In this document: positions 18,038-27,066 of the stretch, piece after piece
How positions within the stretch are numbered: the stretch's first letter is position 1
Layout: each line of letters begins with the position of its first letter
Assembly: GCF_014649835.1 (NCBI RefSeq)
Contig: NZ_BMTU01000002.1
Location: forward strand, 496,001 to 560,000
DNA: 64,000 nucleotides
From: Streptomyces pilosus
GTDB lineage: Bacteria; Actinomycetota; Actinomycetes; Streptomycetales; Streptomycetaceae
Reading direction: 5' to 3'
Program-made: the position numbers and the translations under genes
Notes under the pieces: model-generated
What the model was told of the DNA's origin: nothing
Database searches by the model: none
What the model saw: the letters and a program-made list of their open reading frames with translations, nothing else

Positions 18038-18835
18038 TCAGGGCAGGATCGAGTCGACGTATCCGCCGTCCACCCGCAGCGCCCCGCCCGTCGTGGCGGA
18101 AGCCTGCTCGGAGCTGAGGTACACGACCATGTTCGCGATCTCGTCGGGCTCGATCAGCCGCTGGAGCAGCGACTGCGGCCGGTGCTCGCGCATGAAGGCG
18201 CGCTGCGCCTGCTCCCACGGAAGATCCCGGTCCACGAGTTCGTAGACGAAGTCCTCCACCCCTCCGGTGTGCGTGGGCCCGGCGATCACCGAGTTCACCG
18301 TGACGCCCGTCCCCGCCGCCTGCTTGGCGAACCCACGGCTCACCGCGAGCAGCGCCGTCTTGGACATCCCGTAGTGGATCATTTCGGCCGGGGTGGCGAT
18401 CGCCGAGTCGCTGGCGAGGTACTGGACGCGCCCCCAGCCGCGCTCCGTCATGCCGGGCAGGAAGAGCCGGGTCAGCCGCACCGCGGCCAGGACGTTCACC
18501 TCGAAGTAGCGCCGCCACTCCTCGTCGGTGATCTCCAGCGGGTCGGCGGACCCGAAGACACCGAGGTTGTTGACGAGGATGTCCAGCCGTCGTCCGAGAG
18601 CCTCGGCCACCTGCTCGGCGCCCGCCTCGGTGGTCACGTCCGCCGCGACCGGCACCACGTCGGCGCCGGGCACCTCGTGCTCGATCGCGGCGGCGCTCCG
18701 GCGCACGCGTCCGGTGGAGCGCCCGTTGACCGCGACCCGGGCGCCCGCACGGGCGAGCCCGGTCGCGATCGCCGCCCCGATGCCCTGGGTGGAGCCGGTG
18801 ACCAGCGCGGTACGGCCCCTCAGATCGATCTGCAC
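18038..18835 (-). CDS. Short-chain dehydrogenase/reductase
   Basis: A 265-residue classical SDR. The cofactor motif is TGSTQGIG, followed by NNLG, the catalytic serine in YLASDSAIA and the YxxxK pair in YGMSK. The arginine after the first strand suggests NADPH preference. The substrate is unknown. The GTG at 18835 was chosen because it begins the Rossmann strand region after an AGGGGAC site; a longer frame to 18901 adds an unsupported tail. It is divergent from the PPK2 gene. Confidence 0.88.
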   Translation of the reverse strand: MQIDLRGRTALVTGSTQGIGAAIATGLARAGARVAVNGRSTGRVRRSAAAIEHEVPGADVVPVAADVTTEAGAEQVAEALGRRLDILVNNLGVFGSADPLEITDEEWRRYFEVNVLAAVRLTRLFLPGMTERGWGRVQYLASDSAIATPAEMIHYGMSKTALLAVSRGFAKQAAGTGVTVNSVIAGPTHTGGVEDFVYELVDRDLPWEQAQRAFMREHRPQSLLQRLIEPDEIANMVVYLSSEQASATTGGALRVDGGYVDSILP

Positions 18836-19008
18836 GTCACGCGTCCCCTTTGCACCTGATGACGGAGGAGGGCGCTGCTCGCCCGTCGGCTGTCTACGCA
18901 ACGTACCCGGCGGGGCACGCCGCCGCCCCCGGGCGAAGTCGTCGGATTACCCCACCCGGTCGGCGGACATACGCTTGCCGTAGAGAACCGGAAGAGGCGG
19001 GAGACGAC

Positions 19009-20016
19009 GTGACGGCCGAACACGCGGACACCCCGGAGAGCCGTGCCGGAGCCGAGGATGCGTCACCCGGCACGAGCGGCGACGACCTGCTCCAGGGGCT
19101 GGAGGTGGACACCCGGCGCCCGGAGCGTCCCGTGCTCCTCGACGCCGACGGCACCCCGATCGAGACCTGGCGGGAGAACCACCCCTACGACCGCAGGATC
19201 CGCCGGGCGGAGTACGACCGGACGAAGCGCATCCTGCAGATCGAACTGCTGAAGATGCAGCGCTGGGTGAAGGACACCGGCCAGCGGATCGTGGTGGTCT
19301 GCGAGGGGCGGGACGCGGCCGGCAAGGGTGGCACCATCCAGCGGTTCATGGAGCGCCTCAACCCCCGCGGCGCCCGCGTGGTCGCCCTGGAGAAGCCGAC
19401 CGAGAGGGAGGCGGGGCAGTGGTACTTCCAGCGTTACGTGGCCCACCTCCCGGCCCGGGGTGAGATCGTCTTCTTCGACCGCTCCTGGTACAACCGCGCC
19501 GGGGTCGAGCGGGTCATGGGGTTCTGCAGCGACGACGAGTACGACCAGTTCCTCCAGCAGACGCCGATGTTCGAGCAGCTGCTCACCGACGACGGCATCA
19601 TGCTGGTGAAGTTCTGGTTCTCCGTGTCCCGGGCCGAGCAGCGGACCCGGTTCGCGATCCGCCAGGTCGATCCGCTGCGGCGCTGGAAACTGTCCCCGAT
19701 GGACCTCGCCTCCCTGGACCTGTGGGACGACTACACCAAGGCCAAGGTCGAGATGTTCCGGGCCACCGACACCGCCCACGCGCCCTGGACCGTGGTGAAG
19801 AACAACGACAAGCGCCGGGGCCGCCTGGAGGCCATGCGCAGCCTCCTCGACCGCTGCGACTACCCCTCGAAGGACCACGGGGCGCTGGGCAAGCCGGACC
19901 CGCTGATCGTGGGCGCGGCGGACACCCTGCTGGAGGCCGGTGAGGAACCAGCGGTCCTCTCACCGACCCCTCTGGCCGGCCCCGGCCACGGCCCGGGCAG
20001 CCACCCGGGGGACTGA
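19009..20016 (+). CDS. ppk2: Polyphosphate kinase 2 (PPK2 family)
   Basis: A 335-residue cytosolic kinase that moves phosphate between polyphosphate and nucleoside phosphates. Walker A is EGRDAAGKGGT, the Walker B/lid region is FFDRSWYNRAGVERVMGF, and the conserved KFWFSVSRAEQRTRF and SPMDLASLDLWDDY segments follow. The single domain fits class I PPK2, which usually runs in the direction of NDP phosphorylation. The GTG at 19009 follows GAGGCGGGAGA; the frame extends to 18850 but that part is not conserved. It is convergent with the GH31 gene with five bases between stops. Confidence 0.92.
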   Translation: MTAEHADTPESRAGAEDASPGTSGDDLLQGLEVDTRRPERPVLLDADGTPIETWRENHPYDRRIRRAEYDRTKRILQIELLKMQRWVKDTGQRIVVVCEGRDAAGKGGTIQRFMERLNPRGARVVALEKPTEREAGQWYFQRYVAHLPARGEIVFFDRSWYNRAGVERVMGFCSDDEYDQFLQQTPMFEQLLTDDGIMLVKFWFSVSRAEQRTRFAIRQVDPLRRWKLSPMDLASLDLWDDYTKAKVEMFRATDTAHAPWTVVKNNDKRRGRLEAMRSLLDRCDYPSKDHGALGKPDPLIVGAADTLLEAGEEPAVLSPTPLAGPGHGPGSHPGD

Positions 20017-20021
20017 GCCGG

Positions 20022-22292
20022 TCAGGCCAGGGGCACGGTCACCTCGCCCGTGCCCCGCGCTTCGGCCCCGCCGGCCACCCGCACCGTGAACGGGCGGTCG
20101 GTCCCGGACGCGGTGACCCGCACGACGCCGTCCTCCCACCGGACCCGGAACGTCGCGGCGGGCAGCCCCGCCGTGTCCGGCACCATGACCTGGCCGGTGG
20201 TGCCGGGCACCGCCGGCGGGTGGGCGAGCAGCACCGGCTCGTCCAGCCAGTCGCCGTCCGGCCGGGAGTCGTCGCCGGCCAGGGGCAGGACGGCGCCCTC
20301 ACGGACGTACAGCGGGAGGCTGTCGCAGTCGTGCCGTTCGGTGCGCCAGCACGGGCCGGTGACGCGCTCGCCGCCGAGCAGCGGGGTCCAGGTGCCCTCC
20401 GGCAGGTACACCTCCACCTCGCCGTCCTCGCTGAACACCGGCGCGACCAGGAGGTCGGGACCCAGCATGTACTGGCGGTCGAGGGTGCGGCACGCCGGGT
20501 CGTGCGGGAACTCCAGCACCATCGGCCGCATCATCGGCACGCCGGTGCGGTGGGTCTCGGCCGCCGCGCCGTACAGGTAGGGCATCAGACGGTGCTTGAG
20601 CAGGGTGAAGCGGCGGGCGACCTCGACGGCCTCGTCACCGAACTCCCACGGCACCCGGTACGACGTGGAGCCGTGCAGCCGGCTGTGCGAGGACAGCAGA
20701 CCGAAGGCGAGCCAGCGCGTGAACACCGCGGGACTCGGTGTGCCCTCGAAGCCGCCGATGTCGTGGCTCCAGAAGCCGAACCCGCTCAGTGACAGGGACA
20801 GGCCGCCCCGCAGCGATTCGGCCATCGCCTCGAAGGACGACCAGCAGTCGCCGCCCCAGTGCACCGGGTACTGCTGTCCGCCCGCGGTCGCGGAGCGGGC
20901 GAAGAGCACGGCCTCGCCCTGCCCGCGTTCCTTCTCCAGCAGCTCGAAGACGGTGCGGTTGTACAGGTGCGTGTAGTAGTTGTGCATGCGCTCCGGGTCG
21001 GAGCCGTCGTGCCAGACGACGTCGGTCGGGATGCGCTCGCCGAAGTCGGTCTTGAAGCAGTCCACGCCCTGGTCGAGGAGCGGCCTGAGCTTGGACTGGA
21101 ACCAGGCGCGGGCGTCCGGGCTGGTGAAGTCGACCAGGCCCATGCCGGCCTGCCACAGGTCCCACTGCCACACGTCGCCGTTCGCCCGGCGCACCAGGTG
21201 CCCGAGGGCCGCGGCCTCGTCGAACAGCGGGGACTTCTGCGCGATGTACGGGTTGATCCAGGCGCTGATGCGCAGGCCCTTGTCCTTGAGCCGGGCCAGC
21301 ATGCCGTCCGGGTCGGGGAAGACGTCCGGGTCCCACTGGAAGTCGCACCACTGGTACTCGCGCATCCAGAAGCAGTCGAAGTGGAACACGGACAGCGGGA
21401 TGCCGCGCTCGGCCATGCCGTCGACGAACGAGGTCACCGTCGCCTCGTCGTAGGAGGTGGTGAAGGAGGTGCTCAGCCACAGGCCGAAGGACCAGGCCGG
21501 GGGCAGGGCCGGGCGCCCGGTGAGGGCGGTGTAGCGGCCGAGGACCTCCTTGGGAGTCGGTCCCGCGACGACGTAGTACTCCAGCGACTGGTCCTCGACG
21601 CTGAACTGCACCTCGCCGACGGACTCGGACCCGATCTCGAAGGAGACCGCGCCCGGGTGGTTGACGAAGACGCCGTAACCGCGCGAGGAGAGGTAGAACG
21701 GAACGTTCTTGTAGGCCTGCTCGCTGCTCGTGCCCCCGTCGGCCTGCCAGACGTCGACGGTCTGGCCGTTCTTGACGAACGGGGTGAAACGCTCGCCCAG
21801 GCCGTAGACCTGCTCGCCGACGCCGAGCGACAGCCGGCTCAGCACGTGGTGCGCTCCCTCGCCGGTCGTGGCGAAGGCGGTGCTCTTGGCACCGGAGCGG
21901 GTCACCTCCCGTCCGTCCGCGTCGAGGAACGTCAGCCCGAAGGGACCGGCGCCGTCGAGCCGCACGGTCAGCGGGCCACTGGTCAGCTCGGTGACCGTGC
22001 CGTCCCGGCGCACCGCCCCCGCTCCGCCCGACTCGCCGGTGAGCGCGAAGTCGGGCCCCGGCCGGTGCCTGCCCGCGTGATGGGTGACCCGGACACCGAT
22101 GACGCCCTCGGCGGGGGAGAAGCACTCGACCGTGATCAGTGGTGCGTTGAGGGTGTCGCCCCTGCGTGTCACCTTCTTCACGGAGGCATAGCTGGTGAAG
22201 CGCTTCGATTCGGAGCGCACGTCACGCACTTCGATGGCATACGCGATCTGGACACCGTCGCGGATGCGCCAGAAGCCGTCAGTGAATTTCAT
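20022..22292 (-). CDS. GH31 alpha-xylosidase (YicI-like)
   Basis: A 756-residue cytosolic enzyme expected to remove non-reducing alpha-xylose from xyloglucan oligosaccharides. The N-terminus (MKFTDGFWRIRDGVQ) and overall layout follow Escherichia coli YicI. The nucleophile is D416 in CFKTDFGERIP and the acid/base is D511 in FWSHDIGGFEG; the GFGFWSHDIGG form favours alpha-xylosidase over alpha-glucosidase. It is divergent from an ABC importer and a GH1 beta-glucosidase, a set that would import and dismantle xylosylated glucans. A 15-bp operator copy lies inside its codons 29-33. Confidence 0.9.
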   Translation of the reverse strand: MKFTDGFWRIRDGVQIAYAIEVRDVRSESKRFTSYASVKKVTRRGDTLNAPLITVECFSPAEGVIGVRVTHHAGRHRPGPDFALTGESGGAGAVRRDGTVTELTSGPLTVRLDGAGPFGLTFLDADGREVTRSGAKSTAFATTGEGAHHVLSRLSLGVGEQVYGLGERFTPFVKNGQTVDVWQADGGTSSEQAYKNVPFYLSSRGYGVFVNHPGAVSFEIGSESVGEVQFSVEDQSLEYYVVAGPTPKEVLGRYTALTGRPALPPAWSFGLWLSTSFTTSYDEATVTSFVDGMAERGIPLSVFHFDCFWMREYQWCDFQWDPDVFPDPDGMLARLKDKGLRISAWINPYIAQKSPLFDEAAALGHLVRRANGDVWQWDLWQAGMGLVDFTSPDARAWFQSKLRPLLDQGVDCFKTDFGERIPTDVVWHDGSDPERMHNYYTHLYNRTVFELLEKERGQGEAVLFARSATAGGQQYPVHWGGDCWSSFEAMAESLRGGLSLSLSGFGFWSHDIGGFEGTPSPAVFTRWLAFGLLSSHSRLHGSTSYRVPWEFGDEAVEVARRFTLLKHRLMPYLYGAAAETHRTGVPMMRPMVLEFPHDPACRTLDRQYMLGPDLLVAPVFSEDGEVEVYLPEGTWTPLLGGERVTGPCWRTERHDCDSLPLYVREGAVLPLAGDDSRPDGDWLDEPVLLAHPPAVPGTTGQVMVPDTAGLPAATFRVRWEDGVVRVTASGTDRPFTVRVAGGAEARGTGEVTVPLA
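22194..22208. promoter_or_regulatory. LacI-type operator copy inside the GH31 coding region
   Basis: GGTGAAGCGCTTCGA, with the palindromic core GAAGCGCTTC, lies about 85 bp inside the GH31 gene. Its exact reverse complement recurs at 22508-22522 before the divergent ABC operon. The GAAGCGCTTC core is of the LacI/GalR class, and the two copies could be bridged by one regulator. Confidence 0.6.
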
Positions 22293-22352
22293 GGTCTTCC
22301 TCGGAGAGTGAGGGCGGCGGAGGGGCGAGTGTCAGCCTCTGACCAGCCACTA

Positions 22353-22376
22353 TGACAGGCGCTCTGGAGCCTGTCA
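22353..22376. promoter_or_regulatory. Inverted repeat in the GH31/ABC divergent region (22293-22586)
   Basis: TGACAGGC and GCCTGTCA arms with an 8-base spacer sit 60 bases upstream of the GH31 start. Further right is an A/T-rich patch (about 22436-22466) with GTAAT/ATTAC arms that probably contains divergent promoters. No gene is seen in the 294-base gap. Confidence 0.4.
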
Positions 22377-22507
22377 CGCCTTGGTGCGAGCAGATCGTGC
22401 GGCCGGGGGGCTAGCGCGAGGGGCTGTCGCTGGCGTATTAGTAATCGGGCCAAACAAATTACACCCGGTGCGGCGCCGAGCAACACCTCGACGCGAGCGG
22501 CCTCTCG

Positions 22508-22522
22508 TCGAAGCGCTTCACC
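22508..22522. promoter_or_regulatory. LacI-type operator before the xyloglucan-type ABC operon
   Basis: TCGAAGCGCTTCACC is identical, in reverse orientation, to the site within the GH31 gene. It lies 65 bases before the GTG of the binding-protein gene, a good position for repression of the operon. Confidence 0.65.
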
Positions 22523-22586
22523 TGCCTCCCTGAAAGAGCCACCGGCTCGGCACACGCCGAGCCGGTCCCACACAAGGGCCCCCACC

Positions 22587-23846
22587 GTGACAGCACATCC
22601 CCCGGTTGCCGCGCACCACCTGCGCGCACGCCCGCGCAGCGCCGTCATCCCGCTGGCCGCCGTCTGCGCCCTCGTCCTCGGAACGGCACTGACCGGCTGC
22701 GCACAGCAGCGCGACGGCGACGTCTACACCGTGATGAACTCCTCGACCGACGAGACCTACCACCGCTGGGACGCCGAGGCGATGGCCCGCTGCGGCGAGC
22801 GGCTGGGGGTCACCATCGAGCAGCAGAGCGTCCCCGCGTCCCAGGTGATGACGAAGGCGCTGCGCATGGCCTCGTCCAAGTCCCTGCCGGACATCGTGCA
22901 GTTCGACGCCTCCGAGATGCCGACCTTCGCCGAGGCCGGCGGACTGGTCGACCTGCGCACCCTGGGACTGGAGACCGAGGGCATCCCCGAGGGCATCGTC
23001 GACTTCGGCTCGTACGAGGGCACGTACTACGGGGCGGCCCGCTCCGTGAACACCCTCGCGCTCTTCTACAACAAGGACATCCTCGACGCGGCGGGGGCCG
23101 AGGTGCCGGCCACCTGGGACGAACTGCGGCAGACGGCGAAGAAGCTCACCCAGGGCAAGCGGTACGGCCTGGCGCTCAGCGCGGGCGGCGCCGAGGACGG
23201 CGTCTTCCAGTTCACCCCGTTCATGTGGTCCAACGGCGGGGACGAGCGGGACCTCGACAGCCCGGAGGTCGTCGAGGCGCTCGACTACTGGAAGGCGCTG
23301 CTGGAGGACGGGTCCCTCTCCAAGTCCACGGTCAACTGGACGCAGGCCGACGTGAACGACCAGTTCATGGCGGGCAACGCGGCCATGATGATCAACGGCC
23401 CGTGGCAGGTGGAGACCCTCAACACCAAGAAGTCGCTGAACTGGGAGATCGCACGGATCCCCGTCCCCGAGCGGGGCGCCGACTCGGTCGGACCCCTCGG
23501 CGGCGCCGTGCTCACCGTGCCGGACACCGGTGACCCCGGGCGCCAGAAGACGGCCGGCCGGATCGTCGCCTGCATGGCGGGCGAGGAGGAACAGCTCACC
23601 TACGCGCTGAACAGCTGGATGGTCCCGGCCCACGGGGAGGCGGCCGCCCAGTGGCGCGAGCAGGTGCCCGAACTGGACGCGCTGGCCGACCAGGTCGCCG
23701 CCGCCCGGTCACGCACCGCCCAACTCGGCGCCGGCTGGTCGGGCGTCTCGCTCGCGCTGCAGAGCGCCTTCCAGTCCGCCCTGACAGGGCAGTCCAGCGA
23801 GGCCGCCCTGAAGCGCGCCCAGCAGCGCGCCACGAGCGGGAACTGA
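22587..23846 (+). CDS. Sugar ABC transporter substrate-binding lipoprotein (xyloglucan-oligosaccharide candidate)
   Basis: A 419-residue family-1 type extracellular solute-binding protein. The lipobox is LTGC with C38 after a long basic N-terminus. The body carries the LPDIVQFDASEMPTFAEAGG and MINGPWQVETLN segments usual for sugar-binding proteins. The GTG at 22587 gives a plausible signal peptide but has no strong ribosome site. It begins an operon of binding protein, two permeases and GH1, divergent from the GH31 alpha-xylosidase, so an alpha-xylosylated cello-oligosaccharide is the best ligand guess. Confidence 0.85.
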   Translation: MTAHPPVAAHHLRARPRSAVIPLAAVCALVLGTALTGCAQQRDGDVYTVMNSSTDETYHRWDAEAMARCGERLGVTIEQQSVPASQVMTKALRMASSKSLPDIVQFDASEMPTFAEAGGLVDLRTLGLETEGIPEGIVDFGSYEGTYYGAARSVNTLALFYNKDILDAAGAEVPATWDELRQTAKKLTQGKRYGLALSAGGAEDGVFQFTPFMWSNGGDERDLDSPEVVEALDYWKALLEDGSLSKSTVNWTQADVNDQFMAGNAAMMINGPWQVETLNTKKSLNWEIARIPVPERGADSVGPLGGAVLTVPDTGDPGRQKTAGRIVACMAGEEEQLTYALNSWMVPAHGEAAAQWREQVPELDALADQVAAARSRTAQLGAGWSGVSLALQSAFQSALTGQSSEAALKRAQQRATSGN

Positions 23847-23858
23847 GGTACGCCCCCC

Positions 23859-24803
23859 ATGACCACCTCCACCGCTCCGGCGCCCGCGAAGGCGCCCCGC
23901 AAGGCCGCGGCGCCCGGCCCGGACCGCGCGCGCCGCCGCAGGCTCGCCCAGTGGGGCTTCGTCGCCCCCGCCGTCGTCTTCATGCTGCTGTTCTTCGGCT
24001 ACCCGCTCGTGCGCAACGTCGTGATGAGCTTCCAGCACTACACCCCGAAGACGTTCTTCACCGGCGAGGCCCCGTTCAACGGCACCGACAACTGGTCGTC
24101 CGTCTTCCAGGACGCCCTCTTCGGCAAGGCCCTGTGGCACACCCTGCTGTTCACCGCCGGCTCCCTGCTCGGACAGTTCTGCGTCGGCCTCGCCCTCGCC
24201 GTCTTCTTCAACCGCAGGTTCCCCCTCGGCGGTGTCCTGCGGTCGCTGATCCTGCTGCCCTGGCTCGTGCCCATGGTGGTGTCCGGCATCGTCTGGCGAC
24301 GCATCCTCGACCAGGACACCGGCGTACTGAACACCTTCCTCGACACCCTCGGCCTCGGCGGGAACACCCCATGGCTGACCAGCCCCGACATGGCCCTGCT
24401 CTCGGTGATCCTGGTCAACATCTGGATCGGCATCCCGTTCAACATGGTCATCCTCTACGGCGGCCTCCAGGAGATCCCGAAGGAGCTGTACGAGGCGGCC
24501 GCCCTGGACGGCGCCTCCGCCTGGCGCACCTTCCGTTCCGTCACCCTGCCGATGCTCAAGCCGGTGATCACGGTCGTCCTCGTGCTGGGCTTCATGTCGA
24601 CGGTCAAGATCCTCGACCTGATCCTCGCCCTCACCGACGGCGGTCCCGCCGACGCGACCCAGACCCTGGGCACGCTCACCTACCAGAACTCCTTCGTCGA
24701 ACTGGACTTCGGCGCCGGAGCGGTCGTCGGCAACGTACTCATCCTGATCTCCGCGGTGTTCGCGGTGTTCTACCTGCGGGCCAACCGCACCGAGGGGAAG
24801 TGA
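23859..24803 (+). CDS. Sugar ABC transporter permease (MalF-type)
   Basis: A 314-residue permease with six predicted helices from about residue 35. The ATPase-contacting EAA loop is EAAALDGASAWRTFRSVTLPML. The basic N-terminus is cytoplasmic. It follows the binding-protein gene by 12 bases and precedes the second permease by five. No ATPase gene is in the operon. Confidence 0.92.
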   Translation: MTTSTAPAPAKAPRKAAAPGPDRARRRRLAQWGFVAPAVVFMLLFFGYPLVRNVVMSFQHYTPKTFFTGEAPFNGTDNWSSVFQDALFGKALWHTLLFTAGSLLGQFCVGLALAVFFNRRFPLGGVLRSLILLPWLVPMVVSGIVWRRILDQDTGVLNTFLDTLGLGGNTPWLTSPDMALLSVILVNIWIGIPFNMVILYGGLQEIPKELYEAAALDGASAWRTFRSVTLPMLKPVITVVLVLGFMSTVKILDLILALTDGGPADATQTLGTLTYQNSFVELDFGAGAVVGNVLILISAVFAVFYLRANRTEGK

Positions 24804-24808
24804 CCGAC

Positions 24809-25636
24809 ATGGCCGCTCACGCGCCCACCGCGCCCCGCCGCCGCTGGGGCTCCACCGTCGCGGGGCTGCTCGTCCTCGCCGTGATGCTCTTCCCGCTGTA
24901 CTGGATGCTCAACACCGCGCTCCAGCCGGACTCCGGCCTGCTCCAGGTCGACCCGGTGCCGTCCGGCCTCGACCTCTCCGGCTTCTCCAAGGCCCTCGGC
25001 GACCAGGGCGGACACCTGCTGACCTCGCTGGTCGTCTCGTTCGGTGCCGTCGCCATCTGCCTCGCCGTGGCCGCCCCGGCGGCCTACGGACTGGCCCGGT
25101 TCGGTCTGCGCGGCTCGCGCACCATCGTCTTCGGCACCCTCATCACGCAGATGGTGCCGGGCATCGTCATCGCCAACGCCCTCTACAACTCCTACGTCGA
25201 CCTGGGCCTGGTGAACTCCTACTTCGGCCTGATGCTCGCGGACGCCTCGCTCGGCATCCCGTTCGCCATCGTGCTGATGCGCTCGTTCATGGTGTCCATC
25301 CCGGGCGAGGTCGTCGAAGCGGCCGAGATCGACGGCGCCGGACCGGTCCGGGTCTTCCTGCGGGTGGTGCTCCCGATGAGCCGCAACGCCGTCATCACCT
25401 CCGGCCTGTTCGCGTTCCTGTTCGCGTGGAGCGACTTCATGTTCGCGCTCACCCTGAACACCACCGACGACGTCAAGCCGGTCACGCTGGGCATCTACCA
25501 GTACATCGGCGCGCACGTCGGCGACTGGGGGTCGGTGATGGCCGCGTCCGTGCTCTCCGCCGTACCGGCCGCCGCCCTGCTCGTCCTCGCCCAGAAGTAC
25601 ATCGCCGCCGGCATCACCGGCGGCTCCGTCAAGTGA
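24809..25636 (+). CDS. Sugar ABC transporter permease (MalG-type)
   Basis: A 275-residue partner permease with six helices and the EAA loop EAAEIDGAGPVRVFLRVVLPM. The ATG at 24809 follows the upstream stop closely. It pairs with the MalF-type protein to form the membrane channel. Its stop region contains the overlapping GTGA through which a GTG at 25633 could open the GH1 frame. Confidence 0.92.
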   Translation: MAAHAPTAPRRRWGSTVAGLLVLAVMLFPLYWMLNTALQPDSGLLQVDPVPSGLDLSGFSKALGDQGGHLLTSLVVSFGAVAICLAVAAPAAYGLARFGLRGSRTIVFGTLITQMVPGIVIANALYNSYVDLGLVNSYFGLMLADASLGIPFAIVLMRSFMVSIPGEVVEAAEIDGAGPVRVFLRVVLPMSRNAVITSGLFAFLFAWSDFMFALTLNTTDDVKPVTLGIYQYIGAHVGDWGSVMAASVLSAVPAAALLVLAQKYIAAGITGGSVK

Positions 25637-25668
25637 ACACCGCGCACCCCGGGATGGACCTGAACCGC

Positions 25669-27048
25669 ATGAGCGACTTCCCCCGTTTCCCGTCCGGCTT
25701 CGTCTTCGGCGCCGCGACCGCCTCCTACCAGATCGAGGGGGCGGCCCGCGAGGACGGCCGCGGCCCGTCGATCTGGGACACGTACAGCCACACCCCCGGC
25801 CTGGTCGCGGGCGGCGACACCGGCGACGTGGCGTGCGACCACTACCACCGCTACCCGCAGGACGTCGCCCTGCTGCGGGACCTCGGCGTCGGTTCGTACC
25901 GCTTCTCGATCGCCTGGCCGCGCGTCGTGCCCGACGGCTCGGGACCGGTGAACCCCAAGGGCCTGGACTTCTACTCCCGCCTGGTCGACGAGCTCCTCGA
26001 CGCCGGCATCGAGCCCGCCGCCACCCTCTACCACTGGGACCTCCCGCAGGCCCTCGAGGACCGCGGCGGCTGGCGGGTGCGGGAGACCGCCGAACGGTTC
26101 GCCGAGTACACGGCCGTCGTCGCCGGCCACCTGGCCGACCGGGTGCCGCGCTGGATCACCCTCAACGAACCCTGGTGCAGCGCCTTCCTCGGCTACTCCG
26201 TCGGGCGCCACGCCCCGGGCGCCCGTGAGGGCCGGGGTGCCCTGGCCGCCGCCCACCACCTGCTGGTCGGCCACGGACTGGCCGTCACGGCGCTCCGGTC
26301 CGCCGGGGTCCGCGAGGCCGGCATCACCCTCAACCTCGACCACCACCTCCCCGCCACCGGCTCCGCCGCCGACCGGGAAGCCGTCGTGCGCGCCGACACC
26401 CTGCACAACCTGGTGTGGACGGAGCCGATCCTCGCCGGGCGCTACCCCGGCACCGAGGAGGAGACCTGGGGCGAGCTGATCACCGCACAGGACTTCCGCC
26501 GCGACGGCGACCTGGAGCTGATCGCCCAGCCGCTGGACTTCCTCGGCATCAACTACTACCGGCCCGTCGTCGTCGCCGACGCCCCGTACCGCGAGAGCGA
26601 CCCCGCCCGGCGGGTGGCGACCGACAACCGCTACGCCGAGACACCGATGCCCGGGGTGCGCCGGACCGCGATGGGCTGGCCGGTGGCCCCGGACACCTTC
26701 ACCGGCCTCCTGGTGGACCTCAAGGAGCAGTACGGCGACGCCCTGCCCCCCGTCCACATCACCGAGAACGGCTCCGCCGAGGACGACGAGGTGGCCCCCG
26801 ACGGCTCCGTGCACGACACCGAGCGGGTGGCCTACCTGCGTGACCACCTCACCGCCCTGCGGGCCGCGATCGACGCCGGCGTCGACGTGCGCGGGTACTA
26901 CGTGTGGTCGCTCCTCGACAACTTCGAATGGGCCTTCGGCTACGACAAGCGGTTCGGCATCGTCCGGGTCGACTACGCCACCCAGGAGCGCACCCCCAAG
27001 GACAGCTACCACTGGTACCGCCGTCTGATCGCCGCCCAGCACGCCTGA
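25669..27048 (+). CDS. GH1 beta-glucosidase
   Basis: A cytosolic family-1 glycosidase of about 459 residues. The acid/base is E167 in [10 protein letters not shown] and the nucleophile is E366 in HITENGSAED, counted from the ATG at 25669. The start is uncertain: GTG 25633 overlaps the permease stop and ATG 25654 is also possible, but the domain proper begins at [21 protein letters not shown], so 25669 suffices. With the GH31 enzyme it would degrade de-xylosylated cello-oligosaccharides to glucose. It resembles the second GH1 at 52379, suggesting paralogous uptake-and-hydrolysis operons. Confidence 0.92.
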   Translation: MSDFPRFPSGFVFGAATASYQIEGAAREDGRGPSIWDTYSHTPGLVAGGDTGDVACDHYHRYPQDVALLRDLGVGSYRFSIAWPRVVPDGSGPVNPKGLDFYSRLVDELLDAGIEPAATLYHWDLPQALEDRGGWRVRETAERFAEYTAVVAGHLADRVPRWITLNEPWCSAFLGYSVGRHAPGAREGRGALAAAHHLLVGHGLAVTALRSAGVREAGITLNLDHHLPATGSAADREAVVRADTLHNLVWTEPILAGRYPGTEEETWGELITAQDFRRDGDLELIAQPLDFLGINYYRPVVVADAPYRESDPARRVATDNRYAETPMPGVRRTAMGWPVAPDTFTGLLVDLKEQYGDALPPVHITENGSAEDDEVAPDGSVHDTERVAYLRDHLTALRAAIDAGVDVRGYYVWSLLDNFEWAFGYDKRFGIVRVDYATQERTPKDSYHWYRRLIAAQHA

Positions 27049-27066
27049 CGCACGCCGCCCCGGTCG

